A stretch of 40,619 bases of DNA from Kangiellaceae bacterium (GTDB taxonomy: Bacteria > Pseudomonadota > Gammaproteobacteria > Enterobacterales > Kangiellaceae): contig JAPHTP010000123.1 in the NCBI GenBank assembly GCA_026196875.1, positions 1 to 40,619 of the forward strand. The letters are read 5' to 3'. This document shows positions 25,937 through 33,672 of the stretch, piece after piece (position 1 is the stretch's first letter; each line of letters begins with the position of its first letter). The notes under the pieces were generated by a model. The model was not told the DNA's origin, did not search any database, and saw only the letters and a program-made list of their open reading frames with translations. The translations under genes were made by a program, and so were the position numbers.

Positions 25937-27523
25937 TTAACTATCCACAGTTTCAGTTTCTTGTTGATAAAGCTTTTGTAAAGGCATCTTGACACTGAAG
26001 CAGGTACCCTCGCCCTCTACACTATCCACTTTGATTTCTGCATCCATCATTTGGCAGAAATTTTGAGTAATTGCCATCCCTAAACCAGTACCTTCAAACT
26101 TACGTGATTGGGAACCATCGACTTGAGTAAATTGTTCAAAGATAAAATCTAATTTATCTTTAGGGATCCCTACTCCCGTATCTGAGACAGAAAATCTCAG
26201 ATATCTATCGTCATTTTCTATCGAGAATTCGACTTTGCCGTTTTTAGTAAACTTGCAAGCATTACTCAAAAGATTCAGGAATACTTGCATGATCTTCTGT
26301 CTATCAAGATTCAGAGTTCTAGATAAACTCCCTTTATTAAGTTTTAATTCGTTACCGTTGGCAGTCGCCATTGGTAATATAGTTTCCATGGTATCGTTAA
26401 CCAAATAGTCAGTATCAACCGCTTGAATGTACAAATCCATTTTACCGGCTTCAATCTTGGCAAGATCCAAAATATTATTGATTAAGCCTAGCAATATATG
26501 AGCACTACGAATGGCTTTCCCCAAATCTTCAGCTTGGGGATCGAGACACTCAAGTTCCAAGTCTTCTTTAACCAAATCTACATAGCCAATAACCGCTTGC
26601 AGCGGTGTTCTTAACTCATGGCTTATGTTAGCTAAAAACTCAGATTTATGTCGGCTCGCAGTTAAAGCAGAATCTCTCGCTACCTTTAATTCTTGAGTTC
26701 TAATTTCAACTTCAGCCTCAAGGTTAGCTCTATGTTTTTCTAACTCTGCTCTTTGCTTTGCCAAACGACTCATCATCTGATTGTAAACAGCGGCCATTTG
26801 CCGAATTTCATTTGCACCGTGAATTTCCGCTAGTAAATAGTCGCCAGAATCACGCGCAGTTTCCATTGTTTGAGAGAGATGTGATAGTGGTGCAGTAAGT
26901 CTTTTAATTCCCCATCCCATTAAAATGGCGAGAATAGCGGTTAGAATTGCACCGATTGAAACATTATTGATAAAAATCGAATTTTGAATTTGCCGAAGTT
27001 CTTGCTTGTTATATTCAACTAACACATAACCTAAAAGTTGCTTGTCTGTTTCTCCTTCGTCGGGCTCAACTAGTTCAGGATCATCTTCTTCATCGACGAA
27101 GTAAACCGGCGCGCTAAACACCCAATAGTCATTCAAGTCTTCAACTAGTGTCGCTTCTTGTTTTATTTTATCCAAATCAAAATAAAACTGAATTTGTTCG
27201 CTCTTTGCGGAGGTTATTAAAACGTCACCGTCTGCTTTATAAACAGCCACTCCATCAACAGGGTTAAAACCTAATGCTCTTTGAACAGCTTCAACCGCAT
27301 TGTCTTCGCTTCCAGTCAACAATGCTAGGACCGCTTGGTCTGCAAAGTTACTAGTGACTTGTAGTCCATTATCAATAGTTGATTGTTCGACCTCTCGACT
27401 GGTTTGCCAGGCAGTAATAATAGAAGTTGTTAATGCGAGAACAAAAGCACTAAAAATAAAAAAACCAAGCAATTGTCTTTTAAAAGTAGATTTGGAATTA
27501 AAAGTAATGTTTCTCACAACCAT
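25937..27523 (-). CDS. Membrane sensor histidine kinase (periplasmic sensor-HAMP-HisKA-HATPase)
   Basis: A 528-residue kinase. A first membrane helix at about residues 18-39 and a second at about 185-205 enclose a periplasmic domain of about 145 residues, similar in plan to CHASE8-type sensors, with an acidic insert (about 144-160, rich in D and E). A HAMP region and coiled coil (about 208-290) lead to the H-box 'FLANISHELRTPLQAVIGY' with His302. The N-box is 'QVFLNLLSNACKFT', the G1 box 'DTGVGIP' and the G2 box 'EGTGLGMAIT', all intact. There is no receiver domain, and no response regulator gene is nearby. Its ATG lies 16 bases after the binding-protein gene stop, so the two are co-transcribed. 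A copy of its last 26 codons persists as a relict at 23478-23558. Confidence 0.93.
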   Translation of the reverse strand: MVVRNITFNSKSTFKRQLLGFFIFSAFVLALTTSIITAWQTSREVEQSTIDNGLQVTSNFADQAVLALLTGSEDNAVEAVQRALGFNPVDGVAVYKADGDVLITSAKSEQIQFYFDLDKIKQEATLVEDLNDYWVFSAPVYFVDEEDDPELVEPDEGETDKQLLGYVLVEYNKQELRQIQNSIFINNVSIGAILTAILAILMGWGIKRLTAPLSHLSQTMETARDSGDYLLAEIHGANEIRQMAAVYNQMMSRLAKQRAELEKHRANLEAEVEIRTQELKVARDSALTASRHKSEFLANISHELRTPLQAVIGYVDLVKEDLELECLDPQAEDLGKAIRSAHILLGLINNILDLAKIEAGKMDLYIQAVDTDYLVNDTMETILPMATANGNELKLNKGSLSRTLNLDRQKIMQVFLNLLSNACKFTKNGKVEFSIENDDRYLRFSVSDTGVGIPKDKLDFIFEQFTQVDGSQSRKFEGTGLGMAITQNFCQMMDAEIKVDSVEGEGTCFSVKMPLQKLYQQETETVDS

Positions 27524-27539
27524 AATTATCTTTCCATAA

Positions 27540-28457
27540 TTACTCAGGAAACGTTACTTTAAAATTTTGCTGCTGTTCATTACTGTACTTCAACCCTAAG
27601 TGCGCAGCAGTTCTTAGATTAACGGCCAATTGCAACGACTGAAGTGCGGCAAATTGTTTTTCCTCCGGCCTTGCCGCCAGTTCGTTGACCATTTTTAATA
27701 GGTGTTTGCCTAACCCCACATTGTCAGGATACGTCGAAAATAGTGCCCCTCTTTTTGCATGCGACGGCTTCGAAGAAAAAACCACAACTTCTTTTGACCA
27801 AGCCTTCTCTAAAATTAACGGCAAAGTAACTTTATCGTGTGAAGAAACTTTGTCTAATGGTAACCATATAGCGTCTTCTTTTGGTCGCGCTTGCTCAAAA
27901 GTTTTATTATAAAATGAGATCGCTTCCGCGGTATTGGCAACCTTCTTATGGATTAAATCGATCCCTAGCGATACAGCTGCTTTTTTGGCAATAGTAATAA
28001 TCCAACTGCTTCTTTCACTGTAAGCAACATGAACTCGTTTAACTGTTGGAGCGACTTGTTCAAGGAAAGCAAATAGGCTTTGTGGATCGGAACGAAGACT
28101 GACTCCAGATACCCCATTGGGGCGAATAGGGAGTGCACCTGATACAACATGGAACTCTTTGGGCAACTGCTTTGCCAATTTAAAGCCTTGACGACCAAGT
28201 ACAATGACTTTAGTAATTTGTTTGGAGCGCAGCTCATCTGCAATCTGATCAGCGTCAAATCCCTTTTTCAATAGAATCTTTTCTATTTCTACTTGTGAGT
28301 CGGCTTCCGAACCAGAAATAATTTCTTCGTAAATAGTGCGATAAGGATTCTTCGCCTCAGGATAAAATAGCGCGATTTTTTCTTTGGAAAATGCGAGTGC
28401 GGGACTTCCTATCAATAGGAATAAGCAACTGATGAATAAACAACCCCTAAATCGCAA
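27540..28457 (-). CDS. Periplasmic ABC-type substrate-binding-like protein (orphan)
   Basis: A 305-residue secreted protein with signal peptide 'GCLFISCLFLLIGSPALA'. Two Rossmann-like lobes follow: 'KIALFYPEAKNPYRTIYEEI', 'VIVLGRQGFKLAKQL', then 'GVSLRSDPQSLFAFLEQV', 'KRVHVAYSERSSWII' and 'VVVFSSKPSHAKRGALFS'. This is the pattern of the ABC_sub_bind family (PF04392). No ABC permease or ATPase gene accompanies it. Instead the sensor kinase follows within 16 bases, so it more likely captures a ligand for sensing. The start is TTG (28457) with AGGT eight bases upstream; an upstream ATG is closed by a stop in frame. The 241-base gap above it, after paaG, should hold the promoter of this module. 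Confidence 0.82.
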   Translation of the reverse strand: MRFRGCLFISCLFLLIGSPALAFSKEKIALFYPEAKNPYRTIYEEIISGSEADSQVEIEKILLKKGFDADQIADELRSKQITKVIVLGRQGFKLAKQLPKEFHVVSGALPIRPNGVSGVSLRSDPQSLFAFLEQVAPTVKRVHVAYSERSSWIITIAKKAAVSLGIDLIHKKVANTAEAISFYNKTFEQARPKEDAIWLPLDKVSSHDKVTLPLILEKAWSKEVVVFSSKPSHAKRGALFSTYPDNVGLGKHLLKMVNELAARPEEKQFAALQSLQLAVNLRTAAHLGLKYSNEQQQNFKVTFPE

Positions 28458-28572
28458 AAATACTACCTAATGTTCCATTTTAGTCATGCACTTTAAGTAT
28501 ACATGCTTTTACTGGAGATCGAGTAATTTTGTTTTTAATTCAAAGTGATAGAAATAGCTGAGAATGGAGTGC

Positions 28573-28594
28573 ACGGGCAACCAATTGCTCCCGT
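28573..28594. terminator. Weak hairpin between paaG and the binding-protein gene
   Basis: ACGGG-CAA (28573-28580) can pair with TTG-CT-CCCGT (28585-28594) around a CCAA loop, with a 2-base bulge. It lies about 105 bases past the paaG stop and has no U-run, so it is only a possible boundary between the paaG transcript and the sensory module. Confidence 0.25.
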
Positions 28595-28698
28595 ATTTGC
28601 TGCATGCTAACTATCCATAAGCTAAAGCGGAATCAAGGCTTTAGATACTTCTAACATTTAACTTCTAAGCTGTAACCTTTCGACTCCGCTTATCGCCT

Positions 28699-29487
28699 CT
28701 ACTCGCCCTTAAACCGAGGCTCACGCTTCTCAATAAACGCCGCCACACCTTCTCTATAGTCATGGCTTCGCCCTAAATGTTGCATCGCTAAGCGCTCTTT
28801 CTCTAGTTGGTCATTTAGACCGAAATCGAATGCATTATGGACCAGTGACTTGATATTGGCCAGAGCTTCAGTCGGCTGTGTAGCGAGATATGCAGCAAGT
28901 TTTTCAGATTCATCTAAGAAAGCGTCATCGTCAGCGACTTGGTAAATTACTCCCCACTGCTCTGCCTGTTCAGCTTTCACCTTGTTGCCCAGCATTGCCA
29001 TCGCTTTGGCTCTGGGTAGTCCAATAGCTCTAGCAAAGTGCCAGGAACTCCCGGAATCAGGCACCAAACCAACTTTAGCAAATGATAAAATAAAGCTAGA
29101 ACTTCGCGCGGCAATGGTAATATCGCAAGCCATAACCAAACTTGCTCCAGCCCCAGCTGCAACCCCATTAAGCGCACAAATTACCGGCATTTTTAGATTT
29201 GTTATGCGGCGAATTAGTGGATTGTAGTATTTTTCAACTGACATACCTAAATCCGGCGCAGCCTGATCGGCGCTAACGGCACGATCGTTCAAATCTTGAC
29301 CAGCGCAAAAACCTCGCCCTGCGCCGGTAATTAATAGGCAACGTGTTTCTCCATCAGTTGCAACCTCATCTAACGCAGCTTGAAGTTCTTCGTGCATCTG
29401 CACATTGAAACTATTTAGTCTATCTGGGCGATTTAGAGTTAACTTGGCGACACCTTCAGATTTTTCCAAAAGGATTGTTTGGTACAT
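28699..29487 (-). CDS. paaG: 1,2-epoxyphenylacetyl-CoA isomerase (PaaG)
   Basis: This crotonase-fold enzyme of aerobic phenylacetate degradation converts ring-1,2-epoxyphenylacetyl-CoA to oxepin-CoA. Its 262 residues follow the enteric PaaG sequence closely: 'LTLNRPDRLNSFNVQMHEEL', 'LLITGAGRGFCAGQDLNDR' (oxyanion-hole segment), 'APDLGMSVEKYYNPLIRRI', 'NGVAAGAGASLVMACDI' and 'KVGLVPDSGSSW', with catalytic Asp144. It is divergent from paaY, with 51 bases between start codons that must contain both promoters. Other ring-opening genes (paaABCDE, paaK) are not in the window. Confidence 0.92.
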   Translation of the reverse strand: MYQTILLEKSEGVAKLTLNRPDRLNSFNVQMHEELQAALDEVATDGETRCLLITGAGRGFCAGQDLNDRAVSADQAAPDLGMSVEKYYNPLIRRITNLKMPVICALNGVAAGAGASLVMACDITIAARSSSFILSFAKVGLVPDSGSSWHFARAIGLPRAKAMAMLGNKVKAEQAEQWGVIYQVADDDAFLDESEKLAAYLATQPTEALANIKSLVHNAFDFGLNDQLEKERLAMQHLGRSHDYREGVAAFIEKREPRFKGE

Positions 29488-29538
29488 TGAATTGCCTCAT
29501 TTATAATTTGTTTTGTTAAAAATGTTTGGAGATATTCT

Positions 29539-30126
29539 GTGCCAATTTATCAAATTGACGACTTTGTTCCCGTAGTACACCCCAATAGCTACGTTCACCC
29601 CAGCGCCGAAATAATCGGTGACGTAATTATTGAGGCAAATTGTTATATCGGCCCATGCGCCGTCTTGCGCGGAGACTTTGGCCGCATTCATGTCTCCCAT
29701 CATAGCAATGTTCAGGACAATTGCGTACTGCATAGTTTTCCTGACAAAGATTGCTTTTTAGAACCATATAGCCATATAGGACACTGCGCGGTATTACACG
29801 GCTGCCGTATCGGCGAAAACTCACTCATCGGTATGAACGCTGTGGTCATGGACGATACGGTTATCGGTAAAGAGTCCATGGTGGCGGCAAGCTCATTTGT
29901 CAGAGCAAAATTCCAATGCGAGCCTCGTTCTATGGTTATGGGCGTTCCGGCAAAAGTTGCTCGTCAACTTAGCGACGACGAGGTGAAATGGAAAAGCCAA
30001 GGGACTCAAGAATATATCGACTTGGCAGTCCGTTCAATTAACACTATGCAGCAAGTAACGCCGCTAACTGAAATTCAGGCAAATCGTCCGCGTTTTGATG
30101 ATTCGATTCATAAAACTAAAAATTAA
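29539..30126 (+). CDS. paaY: PaaY-type gamma-carbonic-anhydrase-fold thioesterase
   Basis: A 195-residue left-handed beta-helix (hexapeptide repeat) protein. It matches PaaY: 'MPIYQIDDFVPVVHP', 'CAVLRGDFGRIHV', 'NVQDNCVLHSFP', 'HIGHCAVLHGCRIGENSLIG' and 'WKSQGTQEYIDL'. The metal-binding His residues of gamma carbonic anhydrases are present (His65, His82, His87). In characterised bacteria PaaY hydrolyses ring-1,2-dihydroxy-type CoA adducts that would otherwise trap CoA. The start is GTG with GGAG seven bases upstream. It is divergent from paaG and convergent with paaZ. Confidence 0.92.
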   Translation: MPIYQIDDFVPVVHPNSYVHPSAEIIGDVIIEANCYIGPCAVLRGDFGRIHVSHHSNVQDNCVLHSFPDKDCFLEPYSHIGHCAVLHGCRIGENSLIGMNAVVMDDTVIGKESMVAASSFVRAKFQCEPRSMVMGVPAKVARQLSDDEVKWKSQGTQEYIDLAVRSINTMQQVTPLTEIQANRPRFDDSIHKTKN

Positions 30127-30161
30127 CCGCTAATTACTCAGCTCTGTCCCCTCTCCCCAGA

Positions 30162-30180
30162 CCTCTCCCAAAGGGAGAGG
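30162..30180. repeat. REP-like palindrome between paaY and paaZ
   Basis: CCTCTCCC (30162-30169), AAA, GGGAGAGG (30173-30180) forms a perfect 8-base stem extended by neighbouring C and G runs. Such CCCTCTCCC-AAA-GGGAGAGGG palindromes are common as dispersed intergenic repeats in gammaproteobacteria. Lying between two convergent genes, it could also terminate both. Confidence 0.6.
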
Positions 30181-30201
30181 GGGTTAGGCCTATCTTATTA
30201 C

Positions 30202-32268
30202 TTAATTGTCTGAATGCTTGCGCTCAACTAAAGTTAAAATATCGTAAATGGCCACCGGGTCATTATGCTGATTGGTCACTTCAACGGCCCAGGCAACAAC
30301 ACCCGTATGGAATTTATCATCGGGCTTTTTACCCTTGTTAATTTTTCTTTTGCAAGTCAATTTAACCTGGATGGTATCGCCGATGGCAACAGGCTCAACA
30401 AAGCGCAAATTATCGATGCCGTAGTTGGCGATAACAGGACCGACTCCAGGGTCAACAAACATTCCCGCAGCGGCAGAAATCACAAAGTAACCATGGGCAA
30501 CTCGTTTTTCGAAGAATGAATCTTCTGCTGCTACTTCATCAAAATGTGCATAGAAGTGATCGCCGGAAACACAACCAAAGTTAACAATGTCTGCTTCGGT
30601 CACTGTACGTCGATGGGTAGTCAATGACTCACCAATTTCTAATTCTTCGAAGTATTTTCTGAAAGGATGAACACGATCGTTTTTAACTTCTGCACCTGGT
30701 GCATATTGATTTGTAATTGCCATCAGTGAAGTTGGTGAACCTTGAATTGCAGTTCTTTGCATATAATGTTTAATCGCACGAGCGCCACCCAACTCTTCAC
30801 CGCCACCAGCACGACCAGGTCCACCATGAACAAGTGGAGCAAGTGGTGAGCCATGGCCGGTGGACTCTTTGGCACAATCACGGTCAATAACAAGCATGCG
30901 GCCGTGATGTGAAGCAGAGCCTAAAATAATGCCACGAGCATTTTCTCGGCTATAGGTAAATACTGATCCCGCCAAGCTTCCTTTCCCCATCTTGGCAAGT
31001 TGAATAGCATCGTCCAAGTTTTCATAAGGCATTAACGTACTAACCGGACCAAAGGCTTCGACTTCATGAGGAGTTACAGCACTTAATGGATTTTTACAAT
31101 GCAAAAGTGTTGGTGACATGAATGCCCCTTTTCCATCTTCGACGCCGATGGTTTTAAATTTATCAAATCCATCTAACACCATTTCGCTCGCTTGTTTTAA
31201 TTGTTCTACAGCCGCGATTACATCTTCTCGTTGCGCTTTTCCAACTAAAGCCCCCATGCGAACCCCTTCTTGAGTTGGGTCTCCAATGACAGTACCGGTT
31301 AATCGCTTGATTAATGCTTCGGTCACTGCATCGACTTTATCTTGCGGAACAATCGCGCGACGAATTGCAGTACATTTTTGTCCTGCTTTAGTTGTCATCT
31401 CTCGAGCAACTTCTTTGATATATAAGTCGAACTCAGGATCTTCGACAGAAACATCGGGAGCAAGAATACAACAGTTCAAAGAGTCAGCTTCCATGGTAAA
31501 CGGAACACTCTTAGCCACAATATTTGGATGCGACTTAAGTTTTTGGCCCGTCGAAGCAGAACCGGTGAAAGTAACAATGTCTTGTTCGTTTACATGGTCC
31601 AAAATATCACCGACACTACCACAAATTAATTGAATACTCCCTTCAGGTAGAATTTTGGATTCGATGATTGCTTTAACAACTACTTCTGTTAAATAACAAG
31701 TTACGGTTCCAGGCTTAACAATTACTGGTACGCCAGCAATTAAAGTCGGAGCAATTTTCTCAAGCATTCCCCACACAGGAAAGTTAAACGCATTAATGTG
31801 GAGAGCAACGCCTTCTTTAGACGTCAAGATATGTTGGCCAACAAAAGTTCCTTTTGCGGATAGCGGCTCAACATTGCCTTCAACAACAAAAGTATCATTA
31901 TTTAATTCACGACGCGCGATTCCGGTATAACTAAAAACAGTCCCAATACCACCTTCAATATCAACCCAAGAATCAGCTTTGGTTGCACCAGTCATATAAG
32001 AAACACGATAAAAATCGTCTTTTCTGTCGAGCAAATACTTAGCTACTAGCTTAAGTTTTTCCGCCCTTTCGTGGGTTGTTAATTTGCGCAACGCTGGACC
32101 ACCAATATTACGGCCATACTCTAGAATTTCCGCAAAGCCGGACGTTAAAGACTTTACTTCACCAATTACTTGGTCGTTAATTGAATTAACTAACGTATCA
32201 CTGCGTCCATCGCCACTGACCCATTCGCCGCCGACGTAACTTTTTATTAGGTTTTCACTGTTGCTCAT
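30202..32268 (-). CDS. paaZ: Bifunctional oxepin-CoA hydrolase / semialdehyde dehydrogenase (PaaZ)
   Basis: The enzyme opens the oxepin-CoA ring and oxidises the resulting aldehyde in phenylacetate degradation. It has 688 residues, the usual fused form. The aldehyde dehydrogenase domain (1 to about 520) carries '[16 protein letters not shown]', '[11 protein letters not shown]', general-base Glu260 and nucleophile Cys299 in '[12 protein letters not shown]'. The C-terminal MaoC-like hydratase (about 540-685) has '[12 protein letters not shown]' with the Asp-His catalytic pair and '[13 protein letters not shown]'. It is the third gene after E1 and E2 of a 2-oxoacid dehydrogenase, 76 bases downstream of E2 on the same strand, suggesting one transcript. 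Confidence 0.95.
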   Translation of the reverse strand: MSNSENLIKSYVGGEWVSGDGRSDTLVNSINDQVIGEVKSLTSGFAEILEYGRNIGGPALRKLTTHERAEKLKLVAKYLLDRKDDFYRVSYMTGATKADSWVDIEGGIGTVFSYTGIARRELNNDTFVVEGNVEPLSAKGTFVGQHILTSKEGVALHINAFNFPVWGMLEKIAPTLIAGVPVIVKPGTVTCYLTEVVVKAIIESKILPEGSIQLICGSVGDILDHVNEQDIVTFTGSASTGQKLKSHPNIVAKSVPFTMEADSLNCCILAPDVSVEDPEFDLYIKEVAREMTTKAGQKCTAIRRAIVPQDKVDAVTEALIKRLTGTVIGDPTQEGVRMGALVGKAQREDVIAAVEQLKQASEMVLDGFDKFKTIGVEDGKGAFMSPTLLHCKNPLSAVTPHEVEAFGPVSTLMPYENLDDAIQLAKMGKGSLAGSVFTYSRENARGIILGSASHHGRMLVIDRDCAKESTGHGSPLAPLVHGGPGRAGGGEELGGARAIKHYMQRTAIQGSPTSLMAITNQYAPGAEVKNDRVHPFRKYFEELEIGESLTTHRRTVTEADIVNFGCVSGDHFYAHFDEVAAEDSFFEKRVAHGYFVISAAAGMFVDPGVGPVIANYGIDNLRFVEPVAIGDTIQVKLTCKRKINKGKKPDDKFHTGVVAWAVEVTNQHNDPVAIYDILTLVERKHSDN

Positions 32269-32344
32269 TGTTTGTCCTGAAATTGTTTTTTAACTGCCGA
32301 AAAGTATCAGCTTTTAACATTATCCTATTTTACTCTTTAGAGGC

Positions 32345-33658
32345 TTACTCACCCCACTTCTCAATCACGTCAACAAAGTGACTCAAGAATAAATTGGTTT
32401 GGTGGGCATCCAAAGCTCTATGGTCAATGCTTAAGGAAACATAACACATTGGTTTTATCACCATTGTGTCAACGCCGTTGACCTCTCTTACAACAACACG
32501 CTTTTCTAATTTACCAACTCCCAAAATCGCAACTTGAGGCTGATTAATAATAATTGGCGTCGCGAACAAACTCCCACTTACACCATGATTTGAAATGGTG
32601 ATGGTTCCATTCTTCATATCAGCAGGAGTGAGTTTACCGTCTCTAGCTTTGTTGGTCATATGATTAAGGCGTTTTGAGATTTCAAACAAATTCATGTCTT
32701 GAACTTGCTCGACAACTGGAACCACAAGACCAGAATCTCCAAGAGCAGTGCCAACGCCGATATTGATATCAGAGAAGAGCTCTAAAGCATCTTCATGGAA
32801 TCGCGCGTTAACTTGTGGAACTTGTTCAGCTGCTTTCGCCATAGCGGCTAAAAAGTACGACGTAAATGTCAGCTTCACACCCAGTTCTTCGTATTCTTTT
32901 TTGTGCCACTTGCGATGTTCGATAATGTTAGTCATATCCATCTCAAACACACTGGTCACATGTGGAGAGGTTTCCAACAAACTCTCTACCATATGGCTCG
33001 CAATTGATTTGCGCATTTGCGAATGAGGCACCATTTCACCTTGCAGTGGACGACTCTGTCGATTGTCATTAAAACTAAATGGCGATTCGCCAGATGCGGT
33101 AGAAACCGGCTCAGATTTGGGTAGCCCAGCTGGAGTTATCTCTGGCTTTGCAGCACTTTCAACCTTTCTTGATTGAGGATTTTTCAAGAAGTTAATAACG
33201 TCATCTCGAGTTACCCGACCGCGTTTTCCTGTGCCTGGAATTGGTTCAATCGATAGGTCATTTTCTCTGAGCAATCGACGTACTGCCGGGCTGATAAATT
33301 GCCTCGCGCTTTCATCTTCATTTAAAGATACATCAACCATCGGTGCCATATCAGAATCAGTACCCGCTTCGCTAGTCACCGTTTGTTTAGCTGGTTCTTC
33401 CTGAGCAACAGATGCGCCTACTGCTAGCTTTCCAAGTACTTGCTCAGGAGCAACGTCATCGCCAATATTGGCCGAAATTGACTGAATAATTCCGGAATGT
33501 GTAGCGCATACTTCCATTACGACTTTGTCGGTTTCCAATTCAGCTAACGGCTCCCCTTCCTTCACCACAGCACCTTCTTTTACTAACCAAGCTGCTAAGG
33601 TCGCAGAAGTACCTTCAAGCTGGCCTTCAGGTAAAACAATATCAATTACATCACTCAT
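32345..33658 (-). CDS. Dihydrolipoyl acyltransferase (E2) of a 2-oxoacid dehydrogenase complex
   Basis: A 437-residue acyltransferase with one lipoyl domain (residues 3-77, lipoyl-Lys45 in 'ETDKVVMEV'), a linker, a peripheral-subunit-binding domain ('FISPAVRRLLREN...GTGKRGRVTRDDV', about 117-155), a second flexible linker, and the catalytic domain (about 205-437) ending with 'SIDHRALDAH', which carries the His413-Asp417 pair. In E2s the last motif is usually DHRxxDG; here Ala replaces Gly. The substrate (branched-chain, pyruvate or aryl-pyruvate) cannot be read off. The E1 gene ends 14 bases upstream and the start has AAGGAG about nine bases away. No E3 gene is in the window. Confidence 0.9.
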   Translation of the reverse strand: MSDVIDIVLPEGQLEGTSATLAAWLVKEGAVVKEGEPLAELETDKVVMEVCATHSGIIQSISANIGDDVAPEQVLGKLAVGASVAQEEPAKQTVTSEAGTDSDMAPMVDVSLNEDESARQFISPAVRRLLRENDLSIEPIPGTGKRGRVTRDDVINFLKNPQSRKVESAAKPEITPAGLPKSEPVSTASGESPFSFNDNRQSRPLQGEMVPHSQMRKSIASHMVESLLETSPHVTSVFEMDMTNIIEHRKWHKKEYEELGVKLTFTSYFLAAMAKAAEQVPQVNARFHEDALELFSDINIGVGTALGDSGLVVPVVEQVQDMNLFEISKRLNHMTNKARDGKLTPADMKNGTITISNHGVSGSLFATPIIINQPQVAILGVGKLEKRVVVREVNGVDTMVIKPMCYVSLSIDHRALDAHQTNLFLSHFVDVIEKWGE

Positions 33659-33672
33659 GGCATTGCTCTCCT

